A DNA stretch of 64,000 bases from Asterias rubens (lineage: Eukaryota > Echinodermata > Asteroidea > Forcipulatida > Asteriidae), in the NCBI RefSeq assembly GCF_902459465.1, contig NC_047062.1, positions 30,746,673 to 30,810,672 of the forward strand, read 5' to 3'. Below, in pieces: positions 30,154-42,719 of the stretch. The position numbers were made by a program, and so were the translations under genes. Positions within the stretch are counted from its first letter, which is position 1, and each line of letters opens with the position of its first letter. The notes beneath the pieces are model-generated. The model was not told the DNA's origin. It saw only the letters and a list, made by a program, of their open reading frames with translations, and did not search any database.

Positions 30154-33100
30154 ACTTTCTTGAGCAGCAGGCCTTTGGTTAAATGCCACTGGTTGTCAAT
30201 GTCGCTTAACTTTACTTACTTGAGCAGCAGACCTTTGGTTGTATGCCACTGGTTGCCAATGTTGCTTTACTTTACTTTCTTGAGCCACAGACCTTTGGTT
30301 GAATGCCACTGGTTGCCAATGTTGCCTTACTTTACTTTCTTGAGCAGCAGACCTTTGGTTAAATGCCACTGGTTGCCAATGATGCTTAACTTTACTTACT
30401 TGAGCAACATACCTTTGGTTGTATGCCACTGGTTGCCAATATTGCTTTACTTTACATATCTTGGACGACAGTTCTTTGGTTGTATGCCACTTGTTGCCAA
30501 TGTTGCTTTACTTTACTTACTTGAGCAGCAGGCCTTTGGTTAAATGCCACTGGTTGCCAATGTCGCTTTACTTTACTTTCTTGAGCAGCAGGCCTTTGGT
30601 AAAATGCCACTGGTTGCCAATGTCGCTTAACTTTACTTTCTTGAGCAACAGACCTTTGGTTGTAAGCCACTGGTTGCCAATGTTGCTTTACTTTACTTAC
30701 TTGAGCAGCAGATATTTATTTACTTTCTTTAGCAATAGACCTTTGGTTGTATGCCACTGGTTGCCAATGTTGCTTAACTTGACTTTCTTGACCAGCAGGC
30801 CTTTGGTTGTATGCAACTGGTTGCCAATGTTGCTTTACTTTACTTTCTTGACCAGCAGGCCTTTGGTTAAATGCCACTGGTTGCCAATGTCCCTTAACTT
30901 TACTTTCCTTACTTGAGCGACAGATGCTGGTATGCCATTGGTTCAGTGTTGTTTCTTGAGCGACAGACCTTTGGTTCTAAGCCACTGGTTGCCAATGTTG
31001 CTTTACTTTACTTACTTGAGCAGCAGGCCTTTGGTTGGAGTCCACTGGTTGCCAATGTTGCTTAACTTTACTTTCTTGAGCGACAGACCTTTGGTTCTAA
31101 GCCACTGGTTGCCAATGTTGCTTTACTTTACTTACTTGAGCAGCAGGCCTTTGGTTGGAGTCCACTGGTTGCCAATGTTGCTTTACTTTACTTTCTTTAG
31201 CAGCAGGCCTTTTGTTGTATGCCACTGGTTGCCAATGTTGCTTTACTTTACTGACTTGAGCAGCAGACCTGTGGTTGTAGTCCACTGGTTGCCAATACTG
31301 CTTAACTTTACTTTCTTGAGCGACAGACCTTTGGTGGTAGTCCACTGGTTGCCAATGTTGCTTTACTTTACTTACTTGAGCAGCAGGCCTTTGGTGGTAT
31401 GCCACTGGTTGCCAATGTTGCTTTACTTTACTTACTTGAGCAGCAGGCCTTTGGTGGTATGCCACTGGTTGCCAATGTTGCTTAACTTTACTTTCTTGAG
31501 TGACAGACCTTTGGTTGTATGCCACTGGTTGCCAATGTTGCTTTACTTTATTAACTTAAGCGACAGACCTTTGGTTGTATGCCACTGGTTGCCAATGTTG
31601 CTTAACTTTACTTTCTTGAGCGACAGACCTTTGGTGGTATGCCACTGGTTGCCAATGTTGCTTAACTTTACTTTCTTGAGCGACAGCACTTTGGTGGTAT
31701 GCCACTGGTTGCCAATGTCGCTTAACTTTACTTTCTTGAGCAACAGATCTTTGGTTGTAAGCCACTGGTTGCCAATGTTGCTTTACTTTACTTTCTTGAG
31801 CGACAGACCTTTGGTTGGAGTCCATGATTGCCAACGTTGCTTTACTTTATTTTCTGGAGCAACATACCTTTGGTTGTATGCCACTGGTTGCCAATGTTGC
31901 TCAACTTTACTTTCTTGAACGACGGACCTTTGGTTGGAGTCCACAGGTTGCCAATGTTGCTTAACTTTACTTTCTTGAGCAACAGACCTTTGGTGGTATG
32001 CCACTGGTTGCCAATGTTGCTGTACTTTACTTTCTTGAGCAGCAGGCCTTTGGTTAAATGCCACTGGTTGTCAATGTCGCTTAACTTTACTTACTTGAGC
32101 AGCAGACCTTTGGTTGTATGCCACTGGTTGCCAATGTTGCTTTACTTTACTTTCTTGAGCCACAGACCTTTGGTTGAATGCCACTGGTTGCCAATGTTGC
32201 CTTACTTTACTTTCTTGAGCAGCAGACCTTTGGTTAAATGCCACTGGTTGCCAATGATGCTTAACTTTACTTACTTGAGCAACATACCTTTGGTTGTATG
32301 CCACTGGTTGCCAATATTGCTTTACTTTACATATCTTGGACGACAGTTCTTTGGTTGTATGCCACTTGTTGCCAATGTTGCTTTACTTTACTTACTTGAG
32401 CAGCAGGCCTTTGGTTAAATGCCACTGGTTGCCAATGTCGCTTTACTTTACTTTCTTGAGCAGCAGGCCTTTGGTAAAATGCCACTGGTTGCCAATGTCG
32501 CTTAACTTTACTTTCTTGAGCAACAGACCTTTGGTTGTAAGCCACTGGTTGCCAATGTTGCTTTACTTTACTTACTTGAGCAGCAGATATTTATTTACTT
32601 TCTTTAGCAATAGACCTTTGGTTGTATGCCACTGGTTGCCAATGTTGCTTAACTTGACTTTCTTGACCAGCAGGCCTTTGGTTGTATGCAACTGGTTGCC
32701 AATGTTGCTTTACTTTACTTTCTTGACCAGCAGGCCTTTGGTTAAATGCCACTGGTTGCCAATGTCCCTTAACTTTACTTTCCTTACTTGAGCGACAGAT
32801 GCTGGTATGCCATTGGTTCAGTGTTGTTTCTTGAGCGACAGACCTTTGGTTCTAAGCCACTGGTTGCCAATGTTGCTTTACTTTACTTACTTGAGCAGCA
32901 GGCCTTTGGTTGGAGTCCACTGGTTGCCAATGTTGCTTAACTTTACTTTCTTGAGCGACAGACCTTTGGTTCTAAGCCACTGGTTGCCAATGTTGCTTTA
33001 CTTTACTTACTTGAGCAGCAGGCCTTTGGTTGGAGTCCACTGGTTGCCAATGTTGCTTTACTTTACTTTCTTTAGCAGCAGGCCTTTTGTTGTATGCCAC

Positions 33101-33915
33101 TGGTTGCCAATGTTGCTTTACTTTACTGACTTGAGCAGCAGACCTGTGGTTGTAGTCCACTGGTTGCCAATACTGCTTAACTTTACTTTCTTGAGCGACA
33201 GACCTTTGGTGGTATGCCACTGGTTGCCAATGTTGCTTTACTTTACTTACTTGAGCAGCAGGCCTTTGGTGGTATGCCACTGGTTGCCAATGTTGCTTTA
33301 CTTTACTTACTTGAGCAGCAGGCCTTTGGTGGTATGCCACTGGTTGCCAATGTTGCTTAACTTTACTTTCTTGAGTGACAGACCTTTGGTTGTATGCCAC
33401 TGGTTGCCAATGTTGCTTTACTTTATTAACTTAAGCGACAGACCTTTGGTTGTATGCCACTGGTTGCCAATGTTGCTTAACTTTACTTTCTTGAGCGACA
33501 GACCTTTGGTGGTATGCCACTGGTTGCCAATGTTGCTTAACTTTACTTTCTTGAGCGACAGCACTTTGGTGGTATGCCACTGGTTGCCAATGTCGCTTAA
33601 CTTTACTTTCTTGAGCAACAGATCTTTGGTTGTAAGCCACTGGTTGCCAATGTTGCTTTACTTTACTTTCTTGAGCGACAGACCTTTGGTTGGAGTCCAT
33701 GATTGCCAACGTTGCTTTACTTTATTTTCTGGAGCAACATACCTTTGGTTGTATGCCACTGGTTGCCAATGTTGCTCAACTTTACTTTCTTGAACGACGG
33801 ACCTTTGGTTGGAGTCCACAGGTTGCCAATGTTGCTTAACTTTACTTTCTTGAGCAACAGACCTTTGGTGGTATGCCACTGGTTGCCAATGTTGCTGTAC
33901 TTTACTTTCTTGAGC
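30154..33915. repeat. 1,875-bp head-to-tail duplication within the array
   Basis: The block 30,154-32,040 recurs at 32,029-33,915 with a constant offset of 1,875. The one difference I noticed is a change of about two bases (GGTAGTCC at about 31,334 against GGTATGCC at about 33,209). Both copies share irregular units, such as a shortened one around 30,700 and a GCTGGTATGCCATTGGTTCA unit. Further partial copies lie at about 33,935-34,790 and 35,740-36,500. Confidence 0.9.
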
Positions 33916-35184
33916 GACAGACCTTTGGTTCTAAGCCACTGGTTGCCAATGTTGCTTTACTTTACTTACTTGAGCAGCAGGCCTTTGGTTGGAGTCCACT
34001 GGTTGCCAATGTTGCTTTACTTTACTTTCTTGAGGGACAGACCTTTGGTGGTATGCCAGACCTTTGGTTGTATGCTACTGGTTGCCAATGTTGCTTAACT
34101 TAACTTTCTTGAGGGACAGACCTTTTGTTGTATGCCACTGGTTGCCAATGTTGCTTAACTTAACTTTCTTGAGCAGCAGGCCTTTGGTTAAATGCCACTG
34201 GTTGTCAATGTCGCTTAACTTTACTTACTTGAGCAGCAGACCTTTGGTTGTATGCCACTGGTTGCCAATGTTGCTTTACTTTACTTTCTTGAGCCACAGA
34301 CCTTTGGTTGAATGCCACTGGTTGCCAATGTTGCCTTACTTTACTTACTTGAGCAGCAGGCCTTTGGTTAAATGCCACTGGTTGCCAATGTCGCTTTACT
34401 TTACTTTCTTGAGCAGCAGGCCTTTGGTAAAATGCCACTGGTTGCCAATGTCGCTTAACTTTACTTTCTTGAGCAACAGACCTTTGGTTGTAAGCCACTG
34501 GTTGCCAATGTTGCTTTACTTTACTTACTTGAGCAGCAGATATTTATTTACTTTCTTTAGCAATAGACCTTTGGTTGTATGCCACTGGTTGCCAATGTTG
34601 CTTAACTTGACTTTCTTGACCAGCAGGCCTTTGGTTGTATGCCACTGGTTGCCAATGTTGCTTTACTTTACTTTCTTGACCAGCAGGCCTTTGGTTAAAT
34701 GCCACTGGTTGCCAATGTCCCATAACTTTACTTTCCTTACTTGAGCGACAGATGCTGGTATGCCATTGGTTCAGTGTTGTTTCTTGAGCGACAGACCTTT
34801 AGTGCTCTGCGACTGGTTGCCAATGGTGCTTAACTTTATTTACTTGAGCGACAGACCTTTGGTGGTGTGCCACTGGTTGCCAATGTTGCTTAACTTTACT
34901 TACTTGAGCGACAGACCTTTGGTTGTATGCCACTGTTGCTTAACTTTACTTTCTTGAGCACCAGACCTATGGTGGTATGCCACTGGTTGCCAATGTTGCT
35001 TAACTTTACTTGCTTGAGCGACAGACATTTGGTTGTATGCCATTGGTTGCCAATGTTGCTTAACTTTACTTTCTTGAGCGACAGACCTTTGGTGGTATGC
35101 CACTTGTTGCCAATGTTGCTTTACTTTACTTTATTGAGCGACAAACCTTTGGTTAAATGCCGCTGTTGCCAATGTTGCTTTCCT

Positions 35185-35700
35185 TTACTTTCTTGAGCAG
35201 CAGACCTTTGGTTGAATGCCACTGGTTGCCAATGTTGCCTAACTTTACTTTCTTGAGCGACAGACCATTGGTTAAATGCCACTGGTTGCCAATGTTGCTT
35301 TACTTTATTTACTTGAGCAACAGACCTTTGGTTGTATGCCACTGGTTGCCAATGTTGCTTAACTTTACTTTCTTGAGCAGCAGACCTTTGGTTGAATGCC
35401 ACTGGTTGCCAATGTTGCCTAACTTTACTTTCTTGAGCGACAGACCATTGGTTAAATGCCACTGGTTGCCAATGTTGCTTTACTTTATTTACTTGAGCAA
35501 CAGACCTTTGGTTGTATGCCACTGGTTGCCAATGTTGCTTAACTTTACTTTCTTGAGCAGCAGACCATTGGTTAAATGCCACTGGTTGCCAATGTTGCTT
35601 TACTTTATTTACTTGAGCAACAGACCTTTGGTTGTATGCCACTGGTTGCCAATGTTGCTTAACTTTACTTTCTTGAGCAGCAGACCTTTGGTTGAATGCC
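35185..35700. repeat. 180-bp (three-unit) higher-order repeat
   Basis: A three-unit block distinguished by GAATGCC, CATTGGTTAAATGCC and TTTATTTACTTGAGCAA variants repeats at 180-bp spacing (35,221-35,400 and 35,401-35,580), followed by a shortened version. It is a local homogenisation event inside the array. Confidence 0.8.
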
Positions 35701-37265
35701 ACTGGTTGCCAATGTTGCTTAACTTTACTTTCTTGAGCAGCAGACCTTTGGTTCTAAGCCACTGGTTGCCAATGTTGCTTTACTTTACTTACTTGAGCAG
35801 CAGGCCTTTGGTTGGAGTCCACTGGTTGCCAATGTTGCTTTACTTTACTTTCTTTAGCAGCAGGCCTTTTGTTGTATGCCACTGGTTGCCAATGTTGCTT
35901 TACTTTACTGACTTGAGCAGCAGACCTGTGGTTGTAGTCCACTGGTTGCCAATACAGCTTAACTTTACTTTCTTGAGCGACAGACCTTTGGTGGTAGTCC
36001 ACTGGTTGCCAATGTTGCTTTACTTTACTTACTTGAGCAGCAGGCCTTTGGTGGTATGCCACTGGTTGCCAATGTTGCTTTACTTTACTTACTTGAGCAG
36101 CAGGCCTTTGGTGGTATGCCACTGGTTGCCAATGTTGCTTAACTTTACTTTCTTGAGTGACAGACCTTTGGTTGTATGCCACTGGTTGCCAATGTTGCTT
36201 TACTTTACTTTCTTGAGTGACAGACCTTTGGTTGTATGCCACTGGTTGCCAATGTTGCTTAACTTTACTTTCTTGAGCAACAGACCTTTGGTTGTAAGCC
36301 ACTGGTTGCCAATGTTGCTTTACTTTACTTTCTTGAGCGACAGACCTTTGGTTGGAGTCAATGATTGTCAACGTTGCTTTACTTTATTTTCTGGAGCAAC
36401 ATACCTTTGGTTGTATGCCACTGGTTGCCAATGTTGCTCAACTTTACTTTCTTGAACGACGGACCTTTGGTTGGAGTCCACAGGTTGCCAATGTTGCTTA
36501 ACTTAACTTTCTTGAGTGACAGACCTTTGGTTAAATGCTACTGGTTGCCAATGTTGCTTTACTTTACTCTCTTGAGCAGCAGACTTTTGGTTAAATGCCA
36601 CTGGTTGTCAATGTTGCTTAACTTTACTTACTTGAGCAACAGACCTTTGGTTGTATGCCACTGGTTGCCAATGTTGCTTAACTTTACTTACTTGAGCGAC
36701 AGACCTTTGGTGCTGTGCGACTAGTTGCCAATGGTGCTTAACTTTATTAACTTAAGCGACAGACATTTGGTTGTATGCCACTGTTGCTTAACTTTACGTT
36801 TTTTAGCAACAGACCTATGGTGGTATGCCACTGGTTGCCAATGTTGCTTAACTTTACTTGCTTGAGCGACAGACCTTTGGTTGATGCCATTGGTTGCCAA
36901 TGTTGCTTAACTTTACTTTCTTGAGCGACAGACCTTTGGTTGTATGCCATTGGTTGCCAATGTTGCTTTACTTTACTTTCTTGAGCAGCAGACCTTTGGT
37001 TGAATGCCACTGGTTGCCAATGTTGTCTAACTTTACTTACTTGAGCAACAGACCTTTGGTGGTATGCCACTGGCTGCAATGTTGCTTAACTTTACTTTTT
37101 TGAGCGACAGACCTATGGTGGTATGCCACTGGCTGCAATATTGCTTAACTTTACTTACTTGAGCGACAGACCTTTGGTTGTATGCCACTGGCTGCAATGT
37201 TGCTTAACTTTACTTACTTGAGCAACAGACCTTTGGTTGCATGCCACTGCTTGCCAATGTTGCTG

Positions 37266-37740
37266 TCGATTAAATGTCTTAACCTAGTCCCAAATAAAGC
37301 TTTATGAAATGTTTGTGCTTAATTTCTACTGTTGCTGTGGTTTAAACATTAGTTTAATATCAGTAAATACTTACTTGACAGTCATTTCAGAGTTAGAAGT
37401 CTTGTTTTGTTTTAGTTACTTTCTTTTGGGTTAGAAAGATTTTGGAAAAATACCTTGGCAAGCTTCATTTTAAACCCTAATATCAAGCCAAATTTGTAGC
37501 TGTTGATAGTTTAAATTGTGCATTTGAAATGACTGGCTGTTTTTAATTTCTGGTCTTCAAACTTGACCTTTCAGAGACAGAGATAAAGGGAATAGTTTCC
37601 TGAAAAGAAGTGCAGAATGGAATCACCACTACTGATGTCATCAAGGATACTGGGTATAAAGGAGAGCAACTTATGTTAAAACATCACAACCCTCAAGACA
37701 TCTAAGCTAATCAGTTGGTTGTCTTCAAGGTACTTTAAGT
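37266..37740. other. Unassigned sequence after the 60-bp array
   Basis: About 470 bases of apparently unique AT-rich sequence with no convincing gene. An AATAAA at 37,293-37,298 on the + strand could serve as a polyadenylation signal for any transcript reading through the array, but nothing else supports this. Confidence 0.4.
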
Positions 37741-37799
37741 GTGTTTTTATGAACTGAAAGCTGCACTCTGTTTAGAACACTTTTCGCACGGTCTTCAAG

Positions 37800-38400
37800 A
37801 AATGAGCACATCATCCCTATTCCTCGCTGTCTCCACTGGCTGCCAATCATGGACTGCATTGTGTTCAAGCCATGGTTGCTCACTTACAAATCTCAACATG
37901 ATCTCGCTCCTGCATGTATCTCTGAACTTTTAAAATCGTATACACCTCCGCGTTGTCTTCGCTCCTCATCACAGTGTCTACTGCAAGCTCCCCACAGAGT
38001 CTCTACTTCGCATTATAAGGGGTTGATGCTCCTTCCATCTTAAGGAACAGTCTTCCTCTTATTGTTCGCCAAGCTACTTCGGTCACTTCCTTCAAGAGTC
38101 GTCTGAAAACTCATCTGTTTTTGAAATAGTGATGCACTTTTTGTGCTTTTAGTTCTTGTTTTAACTGATCATTTCTATGTTGTTTTATGGCCAGATGCTG
38201 AGGATCTTGGCTAAGGGTGTAAGTGCTGGTAACCTCTCCCCTTTTCAAAATAGGTTTTTGATTTAATGTTGCACTTTTTGTGCTTTTAGTTCTTGTTTTA
38301 GCTGATCAGTTCTGTGTTTTTATGGCCAGATGCTGAGGATCTTGGCTAAGGGTGTAAGTGCTGGTAACCTCTCCCCTTTTTAAATATGTTTTCTTTTATT
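37800..38400 (+). mobile_element. LINE reverse-transcriptase C-terminal fragment and 3' region
   Basis: The + frame includes RCLHWLPIMDCIVFKPWLL and YKSQHDLAPACISELLKSYT, a degenerate LINE RT C-terminus. Its noncoding 3' segment (TTTGTGCTTTTAGTTCTTGT to GGTAACCTCTCCCCTTTT) is present twice in tandem, at about 38,137-38,260 and 38,274-38,384. Confidence 0.8.
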
Positions 38401-38428
38401 GGTATCGTAACTTTTGTGTAGAGGTGTG

Positions 38429-38773
38429 AAGGCACTGGACACTATTGGTAATTACTCAAAATAATTTTTAGCTTAAAAACTTACTTATAACTTGCAATGG
38501 AGAGCTATTGATAGTATAAAACAATGTGAGAAACGGCTCCTACTGAAGTAATGTAGTTTTTGTGAATGAAGTAAATTCTCAGTCAGATAATAAAAGATTT
38601 CAGCTGAAGCCTTTTATTATGCATCTGAAAGCACACAAAGTAATTTTCTTTTATTATTCTCTTGCAACTTTGATGACCAATTTTGCCCAAATTTGTTATT
38701 TTATGCATATGTTGGGATAAACCAAGTGAGATTACTGGTCTTTGACAATTACCAAACGTGTCCAGTGCCTTTA
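38429..38773 (+). mobile_element. MITE family A, copy 4
   Basis: The terminal motifs are GGCACTGGACACTATTGGTA on the left and ATTACCAAACGTGTCCAGTG on the right. The interior matches the other family A copies (GAGAAACGGCTCC). Confidence 0.85.
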
Positions 38774-38929
38774 AAAGTATCTTTCATTATTGTTAATATG
38801 ATTGTAATTAACATCTTGTAAATAAGTACACCATTGCAAGCAAGCACAAATGCGATTTTGATGCGCTTTGAAATTGCGATAAATTGTGAAATTGCATAAT
38901 GCGCTTGTAAGCAAATTTAGCGATCTTTG

Positions 38930-39295
38930 TGGTGCGGCGGTTAGATTAAAGGGACCTGGACACATGCACGTGGCATGTGGGGTCCTACTTCCGGCTCGGG
39001 CCACTGGGTGGTTGATCTTAAAGGTGCATTTGGGCTCCTCATCTGTCAGGATGGTGCCGGTGTTATCATAAGCATGGTTGACCAACGGAAGTAGTCCCTA
39101 GTCCTTTCAACTAGGGACCGCGTTACTAAGAGTAGGGAGGCTGTCCTGGCGCCGAAGTTGGGACAGTGGACCGGACCCGTCCCCTTAAGGGACGGTGCAA
39201 TTGGCTCTTACGATCTCAGAAAGCGTGTGGGGCTGGTATCCTGGAACCTGCTCGTTGGTAGCCCTGCTAATTGAACTAAGCTAACCAGGATGACA
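38930..39295. other. GC-richer unidentified segment
   Basis: About 365 bases, clearly richer in GC than the AT-rich surroundings, with GTCCCTAGTCCTTTCAACTA, GCTGTCCTGGCGCCGAAG and GTCCCCTTAAGGGACGG. No convincing ORF and no rRNA match that I recognise. It may be the 5' region of a LINE or a composite SINE. Confidence 0.4.
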
Positions 39296-39469
39296 ATCAG
39301 CAAAATCTGATGACAAAAAATACTTGCGATGGTGAACTTATGTATAATGTTGTACTTAAATAGTTTTATAATTATAAGCTTTTATGTGAAACAAGTTTAG
39401 TTCTGGAATATATCTGCATTGTATGTTGTGCATCACAAACAAGGATTTGAAACAAAAAATGTGGGAGAC

Positions 39470-40440
39470 TATACAGCGTTTTGAAGGCATGTCACCCCAG
39501 TATGATGTCTTGCAGTGTATCCCATTATAGTCTGTCTCTTATCATGGGAGTATCAGCTCCTATAATGGTGACATTGTGAGATTGCACTTATCATGCGAAG
39601 GTGCGTGCCACTTCTGCATTGATGCAGAGGTGTGTGCCGCTTCTGCTTTGTGCGGAGGTGCGTGCTGCTTCTTCACGCTCAAATTCCCCTAGGCTCAGGC
39701 AAAGATAGCCAATCAATTAGTTTTGTTGGAGAAATCCCCCAGAATATAATAGAACAACCCTTACCCTAATCTTAGCAACAAAAAATACAGCAACTATGGG
39801 AGAATCCATCGCGTTGAAGGCGTGTCACCCCAGTATGATGTCTTGCAGTGTATCCCATTATAGTCTGTCTCTTATCATGGGAGTATCAGCTCCTATAATG
39901 GTGACATTGTGAGATTGCACTTATCGTGCGAAGGTGCGTGCCACTTCTGCATTGATGCGGAGGTGTGTGCCACTTCTGCCTTGTGCGGAGGTGTGTGCTG
40001 CTTCTTCACGGTCAATCTCCCTTAGGCTCAGGCAAAGATAACCCATCAATAAACCATGTCAAAGAAATCCCCCCAAAAAGAAATGTTAAATATAAAATAG
40101 AATAGAACAAAATAACCCTTACCCTAATCTTGCAACAAAAAATACATCAGCTTTGGGAGACGACAGCGTTTTGAAGGCATCTCACCCCAGTATGATGTCT
40201 TGCAGTGTATCCCATTATAGTCTGTCTCTTATCATGGGAGTATCAGCTCCTATAATGGTGACATTGTGAGATTGCACTTATCATGCGAAGGTGCGTGCCA
40301 CTTCTGCAGTGATGCTGAGGTGTGTGCCGCTTCTGCCTTGTGCGGAGGTGTGTGCTGCTTCTTCACGGTCAAACTCCCATAGGCTCAGACAAAGATGCAC
40401 ATCAATTTACTATGTTGAAGAATTCCCCCCAAAAGATAGG
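39470..40440. repeat. Tandem repeat of about 335-355 bp, three copies
   Basis: CACCCCAGTATGATGTCTTG recurs near 39,493, 39,828 and 40,184. Each copy carries CCCATTATAGTCTGTCTCTT and a GCGAAGGTGCGTGCCACTTC block that itself contains a short internal repeat (GGAGGTGTGTGC). No coding content. Confidence 0.9.
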
Positions 40441-41600
40441 CCAAGTTTGAAACTGAAATAAAATGCTTGGAGTGGTGTACTTATTTATGTTTAACTATAT
40501 GCATTACTATTTGTGAATTGTGATGTTAAACTTTATCATGGGTGTTTACAATACATTTGGCTGGTTGTTTGTAGACCACCAATAAGCATTCACTGGTTAA
40601 ATTTGTTGGTAAAGAAACGAGGTTGCTGCTGATAGGTTTGAGCGTGAGTCGCGCGTTGAAATATCACATTTATTTCGTCATATACGGGTCTTGTTTGTAT
40701 AAAAGACTTATATGCACCGGAACGCCTTATCGTATTTTTTCATCATTAAGAGAAAGATGTAAATATTACAAAATTTTACAAATAGCAATAGTATAATCTA
40801 ACACAAATTAATCCCCAAAATTGAATGTATTTAATACACAAAATGTTATCCCCAAATCTGTATGTATTTACTATATTTATATAGTCACAAATTATGAGTT
40901 TTAAACAAAAAATACTGACAGCACAGACAAAATTACAAATAATAAATACATCAAAATTAATTAATGTGTTTAAATGTATTTGGCCTTTAACATATCTTAC
41001 AATGATGTTTTTTTTTATTCTTTAAATAAGAAAATGCTCTATATTAATCATTGTTAATGTTTAACAAAAATCATACAATTGTTTTACTGCATGTTGCAAC
41101 TGATCACATTGTTCAAATTCAAAAAGTTTATGAATATTTATATGACAAAATTCAGTATACAAAAAAACTAACACCCAACATAAATTTAACTTAAAAAAAG
41201 GGTTGATTTAAGAACTAACTTAAACATAATAACGTTAACAATTATAATGATTAAGTTTAATCAAACAGTTAATTTTTATGTCACAACTTTTAAATCTTTT
41301 GTAGGGAGAACTTTTTTTTAAAGCATTACTTACAAGATGATTGTTAAAAAGGTTGTGTCAGAGTGTGAGTCGGGCGGACATAAAGTCATCGCGCGTTGAA
41401 GATATTGCGACCAATATCAACGTTTTTATATTGTATCGAAAGACAAGACAAATGGACATAATAACAAGGGTGTAACAACAAACTTCAGAGTTGGGCAATA
41501 ACATAAGGAATAAATAATTAGCCATGGCATTTATTAAAATAATATAAAATTATAAATGATTTGTAGTTAGGGCTTTGAATTGACTGAATTTTGTTACATT
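40440..41600. other. AT-rich intergenic stretch
   Basis: About 1.1 kb of strongly AT-rich sequence with poly-A and TTTAA motifs and two short GC patches (GAGTCGCGCGTTGAA near 40,648 and CATCGCGCGTTGAA near 41,387). No gene found on either strand. Confidence 0.5.
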
Positions 41601-41604
41601 AAAA

Positions 41605-42415
41605 TGAATCTAACCACTAACATACAAAAAATAAATGAAATAAATTCCACGATTCCAATAAATATACTAACAAGTAACCACATGACAAAGTAATATGTTA
41701 AACTAACCACTAACATACACAAAAATAAATGAAATAAATTCCGCGATTCAAATAAATATATTAAAAAGTAACCACATGACAAAGTAACATGTTGTTTTTT
41801 TAATGAGTAAAAGATATTTACAATTTGTAGTTTGTAGTTATTAAGAACTAAATTCGACACACTTGATGAAGGTTCTGTAGTGTCTTCCACTAACTTTCCA
41901 TAAATTAAATTATGTTTTGAATAAAAATAAATTGTAAATGTTATTTGAATGAAATAGAAACATAACAGATTCTATGATGCGTTATATGCTTAAAAGTGTT
42001 AACTGTTATTTGTTTCTGTTAAAATAAATCTAACCACTAACATACACAAAAATAAATGAAATAAATTCCATGATTCAAATAAATATACTAACAAGTAACC
42101 ACATGACAAAGCAACATGTTAAACTAACCACTAACATACACAAAAATAAATGAAATAAATTCCATAATTCAAATAAATATACTACTAAATAACCACATGA
42201 CAAAGTAACATGTTAAACTAACCACTAACATACACAAAAATAAATGAAATAAATTCCATGATTCAAATAAATATACTACCAAGTAACCACATGACAAAGT
42301 AACATGTTAAACTAACCACTAACATACACAAAAATAAATGAAATAAATTCCATGATTCAAATAAATATACTAACAAGTAACCACATGACAAAGTAACATT
42401 TTGTTTTTTAACGAG
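41605..42415. repeat. 94-bp AT-rich tandem repeat, six copies in two blocks
   Basis: CTAACCACTAACATACAC recurs at about 41,610, 41,703, 42,030, 42,124, 42,218 and 42,312. Each copy continues AAATAAATGAAATAAATTCC and ACCACATGACAAAGTAACAT. The sequence after each block (GAGTAAAAGA, GATGAAGGTTCTGTA) is also duplicated, so the two blocks form a larger higher-order repeat. Confidence 0.9.
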
Positions 42416-42719
42416 TAAAAGAAAATTACAATTTATAATTTATAGTAATTTTAAAACATGTAATTGATGAAGGTTCTGTATTGTCTTCTACTAACTTTTC
42501 ATAAATTAAATTAGGTTTTGAATAAAAATAAATTAATAATGTTATTTGAATGAAATAGAAACCTAACATGTGCGTTATAATGCTTAGAAATGTTAACTGT
42601 TATATGTTGTATTACTTCTGTAATCATAATTCATTAAGTGTAATAAAAACAAAATGAAATTGAAAGAGTTACACAAACACGTAATAGGCAATCACTAGGC
42701 ACTACAAGTTCATAAAATT

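Larger units (their letters stand above)
29845..37265. repeat. 60-bp tandem repeat array (about 120 units)
   Basis: The consensus unit contains CCACTGGTTGCCAATGTTGC, then TTTACTTTACTTTCTTGAGC and GACAGACCTTTGGTTGTATG. Units stay in 60-bp register with few indels. Because 60 is divisible by 3 and stops are rare in several frames, long spurious ORFs appear on both strands (to 432 codons on +, 205 on -). These are not genes. The array starts inside a HECTD1 exon and ends in unique sequence near 37,265. Confidence 0.95.

Noticed and set aside
29845..37265. Long ORFs in the 60-bp array as protein-coding genes
   Set aside because: They are open on both strands at once, have exact 20-residue periodicity, no start context and no splice structure. 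All follow from a stop-poor 60-bp repeat.
38771..39085. 104-residue minus-strand ORF near 39 kb
   Set aside because: No conserved domain and no splice or promoter context. It crosses the edge of a MITE and the GC-richer segment, so it looks accidental.
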